Assembly (NCBI GenBank): GCA_036250195.1
Contig: JAVHZZ010000003.1
Coordinates: 297,443,565 to 297,507,564 of the forward strand
Origin: Mixophyes australis
Lineage: Eukaryota; Chordata; Amphibia; Anura; Limnodynastidae
Direction: 5' to 3'
DNA length: 64,000 bases
Shown here piece after piece: positions 34,130-45,100 of the stretch (position 1 is the stretch's first letter; the number at the start of each line of letters is the position of its first letter). The translations under genes were made by a program, and so were the position numbers. The notes beneath the pieces are model-generated. The model saw only the letters and a list, made by a program, of their open reading frames with translations, had not been told where the DNA came from and searched no databases.

Positions 34130-35000
34130 ATATCTCTAATTTCTATACAAAAATGGGGCCCTGTAGTCAGGTTTTGGAGAGGAATTTTTACACTCTGGGC
34201 AGGATAAGTAATAGCTTTTTACAGCCCTATGTATTCCTGGCCAGTAACAGCAAAGTAGTACTCTATCCCGAGTCTTATTCTCTAAATGACCCCCACAAAT
34301 ATGTGTGTGTGCAGTTTCCAATATTAAAGGCACGTGCACCTGCGGTATTAACAGCTGTTCAACTTTCCTTCCCTGAACAACCCCTGCCCTATACAACAAT
34401 TCTCTTTTAATAAAGAAATACGGTACATATTCTGCCGGCCTGGCAGCTTTCACCACATCATTAATTTTTACCATAGATCTAAATGCAGTTTCTAGGTTAG
34501 CATCATTTTGTTGATTCTTAGCAAAGTCCTGCAATGAAATGAGTCTTGGAACTGGGAACCAGTTCACAGCTTCACCTGCTGACCCCAAAGTCTCCATGAC
34601 AGTGTCACTGGTAAATGATTGGGTCAATTTCCCCTTTTGTATCCTTGGGTGAGATTTGGGACGAATAGTGGTCATGGACTTGTGTTTAGCATCCAAAGGC
34701 GACAGTTCTTTTGTCTTTTTTCCCGGGCCCAGTGAGAGTTGGACATGTTCTCTACTTTCCTCACATCTAAGCACCTTTGGGGCACATCCATCCTGCAGCC
34801 ATATATTAGTAAAAGAGCCCCTTTGCGAAATGTGCAAATGATCACTTCCCTTCAGGAACACTACTTGCAGTGATGCAACCTTGCTCGTTTGACACCCACC
34901 TAAATAGAATTTTTGAACTCTGGTATCTCCTCCTTAGACATGTCTCTAGTCATTAAAGCTAAGAAATCTTTCTTAGCACCTGGTCCTGATAGATTTTCAG
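34130..35000 (-). pseudogene. Gypsy pol fragment with integrase zinc-binding domain
   Basis: The minus-strand frame 34,861-34,136 (241 codons) ends in an integrase HHCC domain: LLIPQVHVPLILETAHTHIC, then GGHLENKT, YWPGIHRAV and LSCPECKN. The two histidines and two cysteines are all present. The catalytic core that should follow is missing; the frame stops right after the domain, at 34,135. The part upstream (PRLISLQDFAKNQQNDANLE) fits the tether between RNase H and integrase. Frames between 34,861 and 35,000 are broken. It is a 3'-truncated relic. Confidence 0.82.

Positions 35001-35066
<66 letters not shown>
34999..35066. repeat. (TA)n microsatellite
   Basis: Two TA blocks separated by a single ACA; they abut the 3' terminus of the Helitron-like element on the right. 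Confidence 0.92.
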
Positions 35067-35068
<2 letters not shown>

Positions 35069-35070
<2 letters not shown>

Positions 35071-35465
35071 GTTAACCCGTGCATGATACTCATGCATTCT
35101 AGTCAAATCAAGCTACTTAAGGTGTTAAAAAGGTTCTTGTCATGCATTTGGGCCTAGCCTCCTCAGGGGAAGAGCGTTACTTCCCGACGCAAGCGCCCTT
35201 TTTTAACGTGGCTTTGTCCACATGTCACCACCTCATCATTTTTCTCCATCACCTCATCCTTCATCTTCATCGCCACATCCTTCATCAAGCTACTTAAGGT
35301 GTTAAAAACTCCCCACTGTCACCCCCGGCAACCACCAACCACTCCCAACTGTCACTTCTCCTTCAAGAAATATATAGGTCAGTGTATAACTCTGCCCAGC
35401 AGGTGGCGCTGCAGCTTGGTTTTTGTTTTTTTTCCACACACGCCACTAGGCATTTATATAGTAGA
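35069..35465 (-). mobile_element. Helitron-like non-autonomous element, copy 2
   Basis: Minus-strand copy of the element at 26,130-26,529. It has the same TCTACTATATAAATGCC start (at 35,465) and the same hairpin and ACGGGTTAACTT end (at 35,069). I see only a handful of substitutions and two small indels over about 397 bp (for example 'ggaggctaggccc' against 'ggaggcctgggctaggccc'). Both copies sit beside TA-rich sequence. High similarity points to recent activity. Confidence 0.65.
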
Positions 35466-36352
35466 TATATATAGATACACACACACACAAAACACACAAA
35501 CAAATTTTGTAAAATGTTTGCAAATGACTCGTGTGTACTTGACTATTCCTACTGTTTAGATTTTACTAATTTCTTGGCTTTTTTTGGTTGGTTTATTTAG
35601 TTTTTTTGTGTGGCAATTACCATTTAGAATGACCTTTACTATTCCAAATTGACTCAATTATCTGTCCGTTCATTTTGTTTGCACTTAGTGTTAAATTATA
35701 GGAGTATACTAATTAATTTAAGGAACAAAGTGTAATTGAGATGCCACCTAAAAGGCAAATGTGTGTTGTGGGAGTAACTGCACTGCACAGCATGAAACAG
35801 CAAAAAGATGAAGGGCAGAGCGGGCTAAAGCCCAACTACAAACTATGACTGATGATCAAAGAGAACATGATCATCATCGCCATAGTTATAGGATCCTGTG
35901 TGTCCTGCCATAATAATTATACAATGCCTTTGATCTTATTAATAATTAATCTCATTAATTATTGGCATATAATGCAATTCGGGACTTTCTATATTTTAGT
36001 CACGTCGAATAACACGCACCTGTGACATCTCAGATGTACTTTAAAGGCATTATTTTACACAAACTTTATAAACATTTGCCTTATACCAATACAACCGCAA
36101 ACAAGGAATCCCAGTTGTTATGCTTACGCATCCCAGCTAGAAATCCGTAAGAGCAACTTATGTGATTCTTATGTTTGACCAGGCTTTATATAGCCTAAGT
36201 ATTACACATCTATTGACCTCCACGTCAGATAGTCCACCTTTATCTAAATAAATACCAATCTACCATTCACTTCACTATACTGCATTATCTATATGAACAA
36301 GCCATCCATTTGTCTTTTCTCTCAGTTATCTACACAATTAAACAGACACAAG
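35466..36352. other. no recognisable gene
   Basis: A short (CA)n at 35,477-35,490, then AT-rich sequence with no frames over 60 codons and no TE signature. Confidence 0.4.
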
Positions 36353-36557
36353 CAGGGGCGCACGGAGCATTTTTAAGGTGGGGTTTCCCCTCCACCGGGA
36401 AAAAAAGCGAGAGAGCTGTCGCGCGGCGGTGCTGTATACAATACTTCTTTGACAGCACCGCAGCTGCTGTATAGTACAGTGCCGCTATATAGGGCACTTT
36501 TTTAGCGGAGGGGAGGGGTTCCTGGAGACCCAGAAACCCCCCCTGCATGCGCCACTG
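36353..36557. mobile_element. CAGGGGCGCA-ended MITE, hAT-like
   Basis: The left end CAGGGGCGCACGGAGC and the right end GCATGCGCCACTG are imperfect inverted repeats 205 bp apart. Inside, 'ggtgctgtatacaatacttc' and 'gacagcaccgcagctgctgt' give further symmetry. ACAAG stands on both sides (36,348-36,352 and 36,558-36,562), a possible short TSD. CAG...CTG ends are common in hAT elements. Confidence 0.7.
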
Positions 36558-36799
36558 ACAAGGTACAAAATATTTTACTTTAGAAAGATTACTTTGAGAT
36601 CAAGTATATAGTACATAAAATACTTACATGCAATACAGATAATACATTATAGTTTCAGCAGACATGATGTTAATATAGCTTTCCCTAAGCTACTTTAGAA
36701 GTGAGTTGTAATAAACCAAATCTTATTTGTTATCCTATTCTGTTGTTGTATTAACTTTCTATTTCAGTAATCCTCAGTTGTGTATTTTAATTTAGGGAT

Positions 36800-37335
36800 T
36801 GCTTTGTGTGTGTGTACGTGCATATGTATGTATGAATGTATGTATGTATGCTAAAAGACAGAAATAATGCATAGAGTGTATTATCAGTATTTGCTCTTTG
36901 TGTATGCATGTATATGTAAAGAGAGAGAGAGAAAGAAAGACAGAGAGAGAGAGCGAACAAGCATGTGTGTGTGTGTTTAAATAAGAAGCATGTGTGCAAA
37001 GAGGATGTGTTTAAATGAGCATGCATCATGCATGTGTGTTTAAGAAAGATAAATGTCTGTATGCATGTGTGTAAGTAAGAAGATGTGTTTCAGAAGAACA
37101 TGTGTAAGTAGGAAACAAGTGTTCAAGCCTAAGGGACAGTACAGGTCTGCAAACAATAGCATGCATCAAAGAGTAGTAGTATCAAGGAGGAGAGAGAGGG
37201 GGCGGCTAGGATGTGTGAAAGCATGCTTGTGAGAGCATTACTTTCCCACACGCATGATGCATGCTCATTTATCTCCCTCCTAAACACATCTAGGGGGCTA
37301 GGATGTGCGAAAGCAGGCTTGTGAGAGAGATAGTT
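36800..37335. repeat. degenerate TGTG/GA-rich tracts and a direct duplication
   Basis: Mixed GTGTGT, TGTATG and GAGAGA runs (36,806-36,965), then an irregular 'catgtgtgtttaagaa'-like repeat to 37,120. At 37,204-37,240 and 37,298-37,330 the words 'ggctaggatgtg' and 'gcttgtgagag' are duplicated about 94 bp apart. Frames here are compositional. Confidence 0.6.
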
Positions 37336-37351
37336 ACTTAGAAGAATAAAT

Positions 37352-37355
37352 GATA

Positions 37356-37420
<65 letters not shown>

Positions 37421-37680
37421 TACTTCCCAACTTTCTGAAGTTGGCTTCCGGGAGTCTGCCGGGGGAGGTGGGCGTGAGGGGGGCGGCGCGCCAAAATCTG
37501 GTAATTTCTGGATCCGCCCCCTGTGATGTAATGACCCAAACGCATCATTTTACACCGGGGGTGGGGCCAAATTCAAGTGGGCAGATTCAGGAGATTTCCA
37601 TACTCTCCCGGGAGTCCGTGAGATTCACCCAAAATGCGGGAGTCTCCCGGACATTCTGGGAGAGTTGGCAAGTATGATAG

Positions 37681-37747
<67 letters not shown>
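37352..37747. mobile_element. TA microsatellite with inserted MITE (37,417-37,679)
   Basis: TA runs at 37,352-37,416 and 37,680-37,747 flank a 263-bp element with inverted ends ATCATACTTCCCAACTTTC and GAGAGTTGGCAAGTATGAT. Its inside holds 'ctcccgggagtc' and 'gggagtctcccgg' and a run of 'gggggcggcgcgcc', so it is much more GC-rich than its surroundings. The microsatellite on both sides shows insertion into a TA tract. Confidence 0.75.
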
Positions 37748-37752
<5 letters not shown>

Positions 37753-38059
37753 CAACAGATAAGGTAGATAGATTTGAAATTTAAGAAAGTTAATGGAAAT
37801 AGATAGAAACCTAACCTTACATATACGTGCAAACTATATTATATTAAACTATATAAATTATAAATTGTACACAAAATACGTATAAGGTAAATAGATGATA
37901 AGGCTATACAGACAGAAATTGCAGGAATATAGAGTAGTTAGGGCAGGGAATATCTTATACTGCAAATAGATAGCCAGTGAATGTCCTAAGCTTCCAGTGT
38001 GTGCATGTGTATGGAAAAAAGACTTATTTTAGCCTGAGTTAGAGCTTATAAACCTTTAC
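37748..38059. other. no recognisable gene
   Basis: AT-rich with GATA words; no structure. Confidence 0.4.
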
Positions 38060-38395
38060 CCAGATTTGACTGCTTCAGAGGGGAGGGAGGGCGGTGACCT
38101 TTACCACAACCCCACAACTGGACGCTGCCTGGAATGAGTCACTGCTCTGTGCTTGTTTGTTTGATCTTGCTTCCTGTCGTACACATGTATATTCTCTGGC
38201 TACCAGTTCAGCACGTACGAACAGCAGTGGAACGCTAGTGGCCATTAGGCGTGGTTCAAGCTCCGCCCACTGAGATTGCGTCATCACAGGCGCAGCAGCT
38301 GCGATATAGAACCTCCTTCACAGCCATGCAAATATGACTCCTCAGCAAATTGCCAATTATAGAGAAAACAATGGAAGAGCGAACAAGACAGAGGT
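38060..38395 (+). promoter_or_regulatory. promoter-like stretch before a Helitron Rep relic
   Basis: GC content rises here and several known factor-like motifs cluster: TGAGTCA (38,135, AP-1-like), ATTGCGTCATC (38,273, CRE-like) and 'caagctccgcccactg' (38,259, GC-box-like). At 38,371 an ATG opens a short frame followed by 'cagaggtaat', a fair splice donor. Downstream at 38,470 lies a Helitron Rep fragment. It may be the 5' region of that Helitron or an unrelated promoter. Purely from motif reading. Confidence 0.3.
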
Positions 38396-38469
38396 AATAT
38401 CACGTCAACGTCAGTAAACAAGATGCCACGCCATTTTTGATGTTAGTAACTTTGACTAAACAAATATTA

Positions 38470-38700
38470 ATGCTCATAACTGTGATACCATGAATAGTAT
38501 TTGTGAATTTTGCCATGCTAAGCATTTTGTGGCTGAGCAGCCATCTGACAAACTATTTAATCAACGCTTCTAGAAGGGTAAAGTCAAATTGGGTGCAATT
38601 AGGTCTGCCCCTGTTATTGAGTACTTAATGAAAGAACAGCATGAATATTCAAAAAACACTCTTACTTTTGTCCGACATTTTGATGGGCTTTTAACTAGTA
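38470..38700 (+). pseudogene. Helitron Rep/helicase N-terminal fragment
   Basis: The plus strand reads MNSICEFCHAKHFVAEQP, then a stop, then KGKVKL, then PVIEYLMKEQHEYSKNTLTF. The order CEFC-A--F--E, GKVKL, P...L followed by S..F matches the zinc-ribbon-like region ahead of the Rep domain in Helitron RepHel proteins (C..C.A..F..E....CC..GKV.L). The second cysteine pair is lost to a TAG stop. The Rep HUH motif and helicase are absent. It is not part of the two Helitron-like elements at 26 and 35 kb as far as I can see. Confidence 0.6.
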
Positions 38701-38919
38701 CTATAATATTTTCTATCACCTCCTAGCGCCTAGACTTTCGAAAACCTTTAACTCTTTTTTGGATGGTGCACATCTTGACCCAGCTTCTGAGTCAAAATCT
38801 TAGTTATCCACAAGTGGCGCAAATATTCCACATTTCTGATCTCGTTGCTAAATGTGGACCTAGAGAAAAGGTCCTCGCGAGAGGCTTGTTCAAGTCATTA
38901 TGTCTCTTCTCTATCTAGA

Positions 38920-39215
38920 TCAGGTTGGCTTTATTCCAGGCCACCAGGCTGCAGACAATGCTCAACAAACTAAAGATCTCATACATCTGGCTAATAAAGC
39001 GCTATGAGGATTTGCATGCAGCTAAACTCCCCCCACTCGCTTAGACACTTAACTTGACATTTAACATTTTATTTACGTACTTGGGACAAGCTCTACATAT
39101 GTCGGATAGAGTGGACTAATGCTGTGAAAATGAAGCTGTTGCTCTGGCTCCTCTTTCTAATGCAAACGCTCCCAGTAAGAGTCCCACTAAGTTTATTTAA
39201 AGAACTCCATTTGTG
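38920..39215 (+). pseudogene. L1-type reverse transcriptase fragment
   Basis: DQVGFIPGHQAADNAQQTKD followed by LIHLANKA (38,932-39,005) is the L1 RT motif usually read as DQVGFIPGR.A.DN.R. Then, after a deletion, 39,135-39,210 reads AVKMKLLLWLLFLMQTLPVR, the segment following RT in L1 ORF2. Frameshifts occur between them. From 39,216 to 39,660 the sequence may be the 5' part of another L1, but no motif proves it. Confidence 0.7.
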
Positions 39216-39666
39216 AGGGTGTGGCTTGGCAGACAATATGACCAGACGTGTCTGCTCATAGCTCTGATCACCACGGCCTTCTTTTGGTCTTTTATCAGCT
39301 ATAACTCAACAGACATGATATAAACAGTAACTGTCTGGATTGTGGACCACCTATGCTTGAGCCAGAGACTTGTTTCATCCCTCTGAGCAATATTCTCACC
39401 ACTTTAGACCAAAGTGAAGATTTCGGTGTGAAAGAGATACCTCCTACCTGAAGGCTGCGGGGACGGACCTGGCGTGTGTCTGGAATTCATGGTCGCCCCA
39501 GAGAAGCTCTGGGTTGACCCAGCATCTGGGTTCCCAGCTGGACGCAAGTTGTTCCGTTTGGCTGAGGGATGCGGATGGGGCACACTTCTGGATGGACTCT
39601 GGAGGCGACAAGATTTCTGTGCAGCGGCTGCTGTACGCTGACCACTGATAGCTCTGCGTGACATTG

Positions 39667-39740
39667 CCACGGAATTTCAGAGATTGCCACTAACTGGTAT
39701 TAGCCCAACTGTACAGGGAGGTGCAGAGTCTAACGTACAC
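39667..39740 (-). mobile_element. Gypsy LTR fragment
   Basis: The words 'ggaatttcagagattgcc', 'aactggtattagc' and 'aggtgcagagtctaa' repeat the U5 end of the LTR at 40,247-40,330 in the same orientation. So a second LTR piece lies directly after the truncated gag, suggesting a strongly deleted element. Confidence 0.6.
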
Positions 39741-39744
39741 CCGG

Positions 39745-40231
39745 AGTGCTAATAGGCCAGAAGCTGCGGGCTCATCAAAGATCCTCCGAAAATTTTTAAT
39801 GAAGGTAGAAGAATATCGGAGCGTAGGATCATCCCGTTCCCAGAGGGGAGAAGCCCAGGCCAAGGCTTGACCAGAGATGAGGGAAATTATGTAAGTTACT
39901 TTGATCCTCTCAGAGGCAAAATTTTCTAACTGAATAGCGCACTGGTTAAGGAACCCACAGCATTTCTTAGAATCGCCATCATATTTCTCCGGCAGTGAAA
40001 TACGTAGGCTTCTGGAAATAGAGTTGCTAGCAGTAGATGCTGTGGCTGCAGAGGAAACCGTTACCTCCAAGGCCACTTGACTTGCTGGAAGAGACCCTGG
40101 AGAGTGTCTAAATGAGAAACAACCCCTTGTAGACATTGCAAGAGTTGTCCCTGATTGGAGTCTTGCTGATCCACCCTCTGGGCTAAGTGGAGCAGAAGGT
40201 TTTGAGCTGAGGGTTCGTCCTGTTCACTCAT
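39745..40231 (-). pseudogene. Gypsy gag (RTL/PEG10-type) fragment
   Basis: The minus-strand ATG at 40,231 opens MSEQDEPSAQNLLLHLAQRV with a short coiled region. Then, after a frameshift near 40,070, comes the gag core RISLPEKYDGDSKKCCGFLN, QCAIQLENF, YIISLISGQALAWASPLWE. This is the capsid N-terminal motif of Gypsy elements of the type that gave rise to vertebrate RTL genes (LP..YDG......GFL.QC.....). The zinc knuckle, protease and RT are missing; the frame runs into an LTR fragment. Confidence 0.82.
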
Positions 40232-40246
40232 ATGGCAAGAGTATAC

Positions 40247-40560
40247 TGTCACAGAATTTCAGAGATGGCCGCTAACCAGTATTAGCACAACTGAACAGGG
40301 AGGCGGGGAGTCTAATGAACCCTGGTATTCACCAGGGACCCCCACATGGGAGTTTGGGCTTAGCTGCAGAGGGTTCTCAGGTCGCGGCTCTCCAATACAT
40401 TCACCATTGTAGCCACAGTAGTAGACAGGTGTAGTCAGGCAGTCCAGGTCAAAGCCAAACGAGTGGTGCAGTACACAGGGAGATTCCAGAGAGAAGTCAG
40501 GTCAAGCCAAATAGTCAAACCAGCCGGGCAGCGAGATACCAAAGCGAAACACAGGAGTAT
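40247..40560 (-). mobile_element. Gypsy LTR, U5 part, 5' of the gag
   Basis: On the minus strand this ends ...CTGTGACA at 40,247, and the gag ATG follows only 16 bases later. Sequence words are shared with the solo LTR at 21,714 ('caccagggacccccacat', 'gtagacaggtgtagtcagg'). The far side is cut at about 40,560, where a plus-strand integrase begins, so the full LTR is not present. Confidence 0.7.
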
Positions 40561-40569
40561 AGTAACAGG

Positions 40570-41245
40570 AAGCAAGCTTCATGGCTTGCTTTCAGAAATA
40601 ATCTCCGATCGTGGGGTCCAGTTCGTGGCCAAGTTCTGGCGGTCTTTGTGTTCAGCTCTTCAAGTGTTTTTCTTCGCATATTTATTTTGCATATTTCTTT
40701 CTTTCATGTTTTTCTTCGCATATTTATCTCACACAACTGGAAAGAACTCTTACCCTGGGCAGAATTCTCCCACAATAATTAGTACCACTCCTCCTCTGGG
40801 TATAAACCCTTTTTTACAGTTTATGGTCTTCATCCCAGAATGCCTAAGTTCCAGCCTCTTCCTTCTGCCATTGTACCTGCTGCTGATAACACCTTATGTC
40901 AGTTCTCTAAAATATGGAGAGAAGTCCATTCTTCCCTGTTAAACGCTTCCTCCAATTACAAAAAATTTGCTGATCTCAAACGTCAAGCAATACCTAGTCT
41001 CAAACCAGGGGATAGAGTCTGGCTCTCCACTCGCAACCTGAGGCTTAAAGGTATCTTCCATGAAATTTGCCACTCGCTACATTGGTCTGTTTCCAATAGA
41101 GCGAGTCATCATCCCAGTAGCTTACAAACTCAAATTTCCTCCATATCTACGAATCACAAATTCCTTCCACATATCCTTGTTGAAACCTTTGGTCCTGAAT
41201 AGGTTTCATTCTGCACTCCCTAAGACTCCTAAAATCCAAACTCAA
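40570..41245 (+). pseudogene. Gypsy integrase fragment
   Basis: The plus strand first reads IISDRGVQFVAKFWRSLCSA (40,595-40,660), the integrase core around the second catalytic aspartate. Then a degenerate T-rich direct repeat ('ttcttcgcatattta' twice) replaces the part with the catalytic glutamate. After it the frame resumes with LPWAEFSHNN, FADLKRQAIPSLKPGDRVWL, STRNLRLK and VAYKLKFPPYLRITNSFHIS, the C-terminal domain leading to a chromodomain linker. A stop follows 'HNN'. It points away from the gag next to it. Confidence 0.85.
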
Positions 41246-42136
41246 CGAGGACTTATCGGCCTGACCCGTTGGTATAAGTATTGCCTGCAATTCGGTTGAC
41301 TTTTTGTTTGTTATCTATACTTCTGCACTACTTTTTCCAGATGTCATAACCTACCTCTGAGCTCTGGGACCTTAATATTTTATGTTACATATTTTATATT
41401 CTATAATTTACATTTGGCATTAGATTATAATTTTCTATAGTTTATAACTCTGTATATCCCAATGTTTTATATGGTTTTATGAGCATGGTCCATGGGGCTG
41501 TAGACCGGGTGGATGGAAATTTGGCCAGACTCAGTGATGCTTAAATTCAATATATTGCAATGACACTCCCCCTTCTGCCTGGCATCCAAACCAGGCCATA
41601 TTGGCCCCTGGTTTGGATGTCATTATTTAATTAATGTTACCCATTATCATACGAAAACCAATTTAACATTTCAAAATTTAGCGGTCTCTTTTATACTATT
41701 TCACCATCTTCAGCATTTCAGGTGTTGGCATATTTCCCATTACCCTTACGGTCTATTTGTTGTTGCTTACTAGAGATTTAATTTTCAGACCCATACCTGT
41801 CTTTCTTTTTTGGTTTTGTCTAGGTACCTCCCTAGTTTTACCTATATAGTTTTTGGACATGGGTGGGGGACCCCTCCGTTACAGGCTTCACACCCCACAT
41901 GTTACTCATTTTGCCGCTTCCCTCCCAATGTGGCAAATGTGATATCGGAAGCACTGGGTTAATTTGTTTTAATCCTTCCTTTTTTTCCCTTTACTTCCAT
42001 TTCACCATGCCCTCCCATACCACAAGAGCAGACATCCCTGTTTTAATTGAAATATTCCGCTTACCACCTCTTCAATACCTTACTAGAAGCTATCAATACC
42101 CCTCCGAGGGGGCCTCAACACTTGTACACCCCGACT
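41246..42136. other. possible L1 5' region with a hairpin
   Basis: At 41,583-41,619 CATCCAAACCAGG is mirrored by CCTGGTTTGGATG around 'ccatattggccc'. The rest is T-rich with no ORF1-like frame, so either this is the 5' UTR of the L1 that follows or unrelated sequence. Confidence 0.35.
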
Positions 42137-45100
42137 CCTATGGTTAAAATACTCTCTCTAAATGCACAAGGCCTTAACTCCCCAAACAAGCGACACTTTA
42201 CACTTATGACATTCTTTAAAAATAGAATAGATGTTGTGGCCCTTCAAAAGACCCATTTTTGTTCTAGAGCACCCATTCAACTTAGGGATCAACATTACCC
42301 CACATGTTATTTGGCCAACAACTCTCTCAAACATAATGGCGTGGCCATAGTATTTAAATCCAATGTCTCTTTTACACTACACCAAATATTTGAAGATAAA
42401 CCGTGCCAATATCTAGCTTTAAAAGGCTAACTAGATAACAAAGTGGTCACGTTGATTTCTCTATGCCCCAACTCTTTTTTGAAAGCGGTACTAAGGGAAA
42501 TCCCACGAATTTGTATGGGTAATTTGATTTTGATGGGCGACTTTAACTTAGTGTTGGACCTCCGAATAGATAAAACCTACCCTCCTAACACTACTGCACC
42601 CTCAGACTCTAGTGGCCCCTCTCTTTCATTTTGTAAATGAATTGCAGACTATGATCCTTATGATGCTTGGCGGTCGTTCGCACCAGGGGAAAAAGATTTA
42701 CATACCACTCACATGTACACAACACCTACTCAAGAATAGATTTAATACTTACAGACAAATGGTACCAACAACACTCAAAGTCGGTGTCTATACTTCCAAT
42801 CACGTGGTCCGACCACGCCCCTCTCTTGTGGTCCTGGTCCCCCTCTACTCTCATGTGCTCTCCTAGACTGTGGATATTGTCTGCTTCTCTCCTCGCCTCC
42901 CTTGAGGGTAAGATGTCCTTTCAGGAGTCCTTAGACAATTACCTTGCTACCAATTTGACTACCGATACATCTATTTTCACACACTAGTGCACCCTTAAGG
43001 AGGTGTTGAGGGGATCGGCAATATAAACGGGTGCCGTAGCAAACCTTGCCATGCAACAAAACTTAAAATCTAAAATTAGAGTATTAGAAGCGAGTAAAAC
43101 GACTCCTTCACTTACAACTAAAGACGAACTGATTCAACTTAGACAGCAGCTCCAACAGCTTCTTCTAGCTCGTACCCAGCCAGCTCTCTCCCACCTTCAT
43201 CACAAATTTTATACAACAGGGAACAAGGCAGACCATATGTTGGCGAGAAAACTTTGGGTCCAACAAGCTAGAAATCACATTTGTCACCTATCAGGTGCTG
43301 ACTGTGTTAAAATTTCGAATCTCCGCAATATTGCGAATTTGTTCGTACGCTATTATGCAGGTCTCTAAAAGACAATCAAAACACCCCACAACCTTCCCCT
43401 ACTGACATACAAAATTTCCTCCAACACTTACATCTTCCTTTTATAGAAGCAGAAAATCTACAAGACCGAAATAAAACCCTGGACTCAAGATTAAGTAACT
43501 TGGGCCATCAAAACCCTCCCGAAATGCAAAGCCCTTGGCCCAGATGGCTATATCAACTACTTTTACACTGTTTTCCAAAAGAACCTCGTCCCTATATTGG
43601 TTGATTTAATAAATAAAGGCACGGATTGTGGTGGGTATCCCCCGAAGATGTTGGAGGCCAAAATAGTAACCATTCCAAAACCAGAGAAAGATGCGACAGA
43701 CTGTCGAAACTATAGGCCAATTGCCTTCCTTAATACAGATCTGAAAATGTATGCTAAAATGTTCGCCTACAGGATCAGCACGCTCCTCCTCTCTCTCATC
43801 CACCCCGATCAAGTGGGCTTTGTCCTGGGACGCCAGGCATCGGTCAATACGAGGAGAGTCTGAAACATCCTCGAGATATGGTGCTGAGCTGCTAATGCTT
43901 TATCTGGACGTGGAGAAATCGTTCAACAGATTGCACTGGGAATTTATGAGGCAAACTTAATCAAGATCGGATTCTGGGGAACCATCCTGCAGGCGATCAT
44001 GACATTGTACCAAGGCTGCTCAGCTAATGTCTTTAGTAATGGGTTTTTATCAATAACATTTCCTATCTCAAATGCAACATGCCAGGGATGTCCTCTGTCA
44101 CCCCTTATCTATGTCCCATCAATAAAACCTCTGGCGAAATATCTGCGACAATCTAAAACATATAGAGGCTTCACATTTGGGGGTGGGCACCCACAGTCTG
44201 TGTCTCTTTGCGGATGACGTCCTTTTATTCATATCAGACCCAGAAACATCATTAGAACTGCTACATCACATCCTGAAGAAATAAAGCCAGGCATCACATT
44301 ATAGACTAAATACCACCGAAACTGAAGCGCTTCTCTTCAATATCCATTTAGAATCTTTGATCCGTTTAAAAACCAAGTTCAAATACGTCTGGAAAGAGAA
44401 ATCACTTTCCTACCTAGGGATCCAGGTACCTGCAAATATCACAGAGATTTTTGAGGTTAATCACCCCCTGCTAATTGCAAGCCTACACAAATGATCTAGC
44501 TCTTGGATGATGTATGAAATATCATTGCTGGGCCAGGTGGTAGCATTTAAGATGATGCTACTTCCCAAACTCATGTACTTTAGGACTATTCCTTACATAA
44601 TCCCAAAGAAATTCATGTCTGCTCTACATTCATTAATGATTTGCTATGTTTGGAAAGATCAACCCTCCAGGCTCTCCTGAGCCTGCATGACTCTACCTAA
44701 GAAACTAGGCGGCCTAGCATTACCAGACCTTTCTAAGTACCAGGAAGCATGCATTATCTCACAAATTAGAGACTGGTCCCTCCCCGCTTTGCAAAAACCT
44801 TGGGTAGATATGGAGAGAACTCTTTGCACTAGATTTTCCCTACCTGATCTAATTCATTGAGACCTTACCTGCCCAACTCACTGACTTTTATTGTTGATGC
44901 ACTCAAGGTTTGGGATAGAATCATAGGTACATCTCCAGACTTTATCACTCCGACCAACAATATCTCTCTCCTCACCATCTCCGCTCTGCTCCAAGATTTG
45001 ACATTTCCAGTTGGGTTCAGTCTGGACTCTCCCCCCTTGCACTTTTGTTTGTTCCTGGTGGCTACCATTCCTTTGCGCAGTTTCAGGAAAACTGCAACAT

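Noticed and set aside
37129..37832. Frames rich in Tyr-Ile
   Set aside because: Translations of TA repeats around a MITE.
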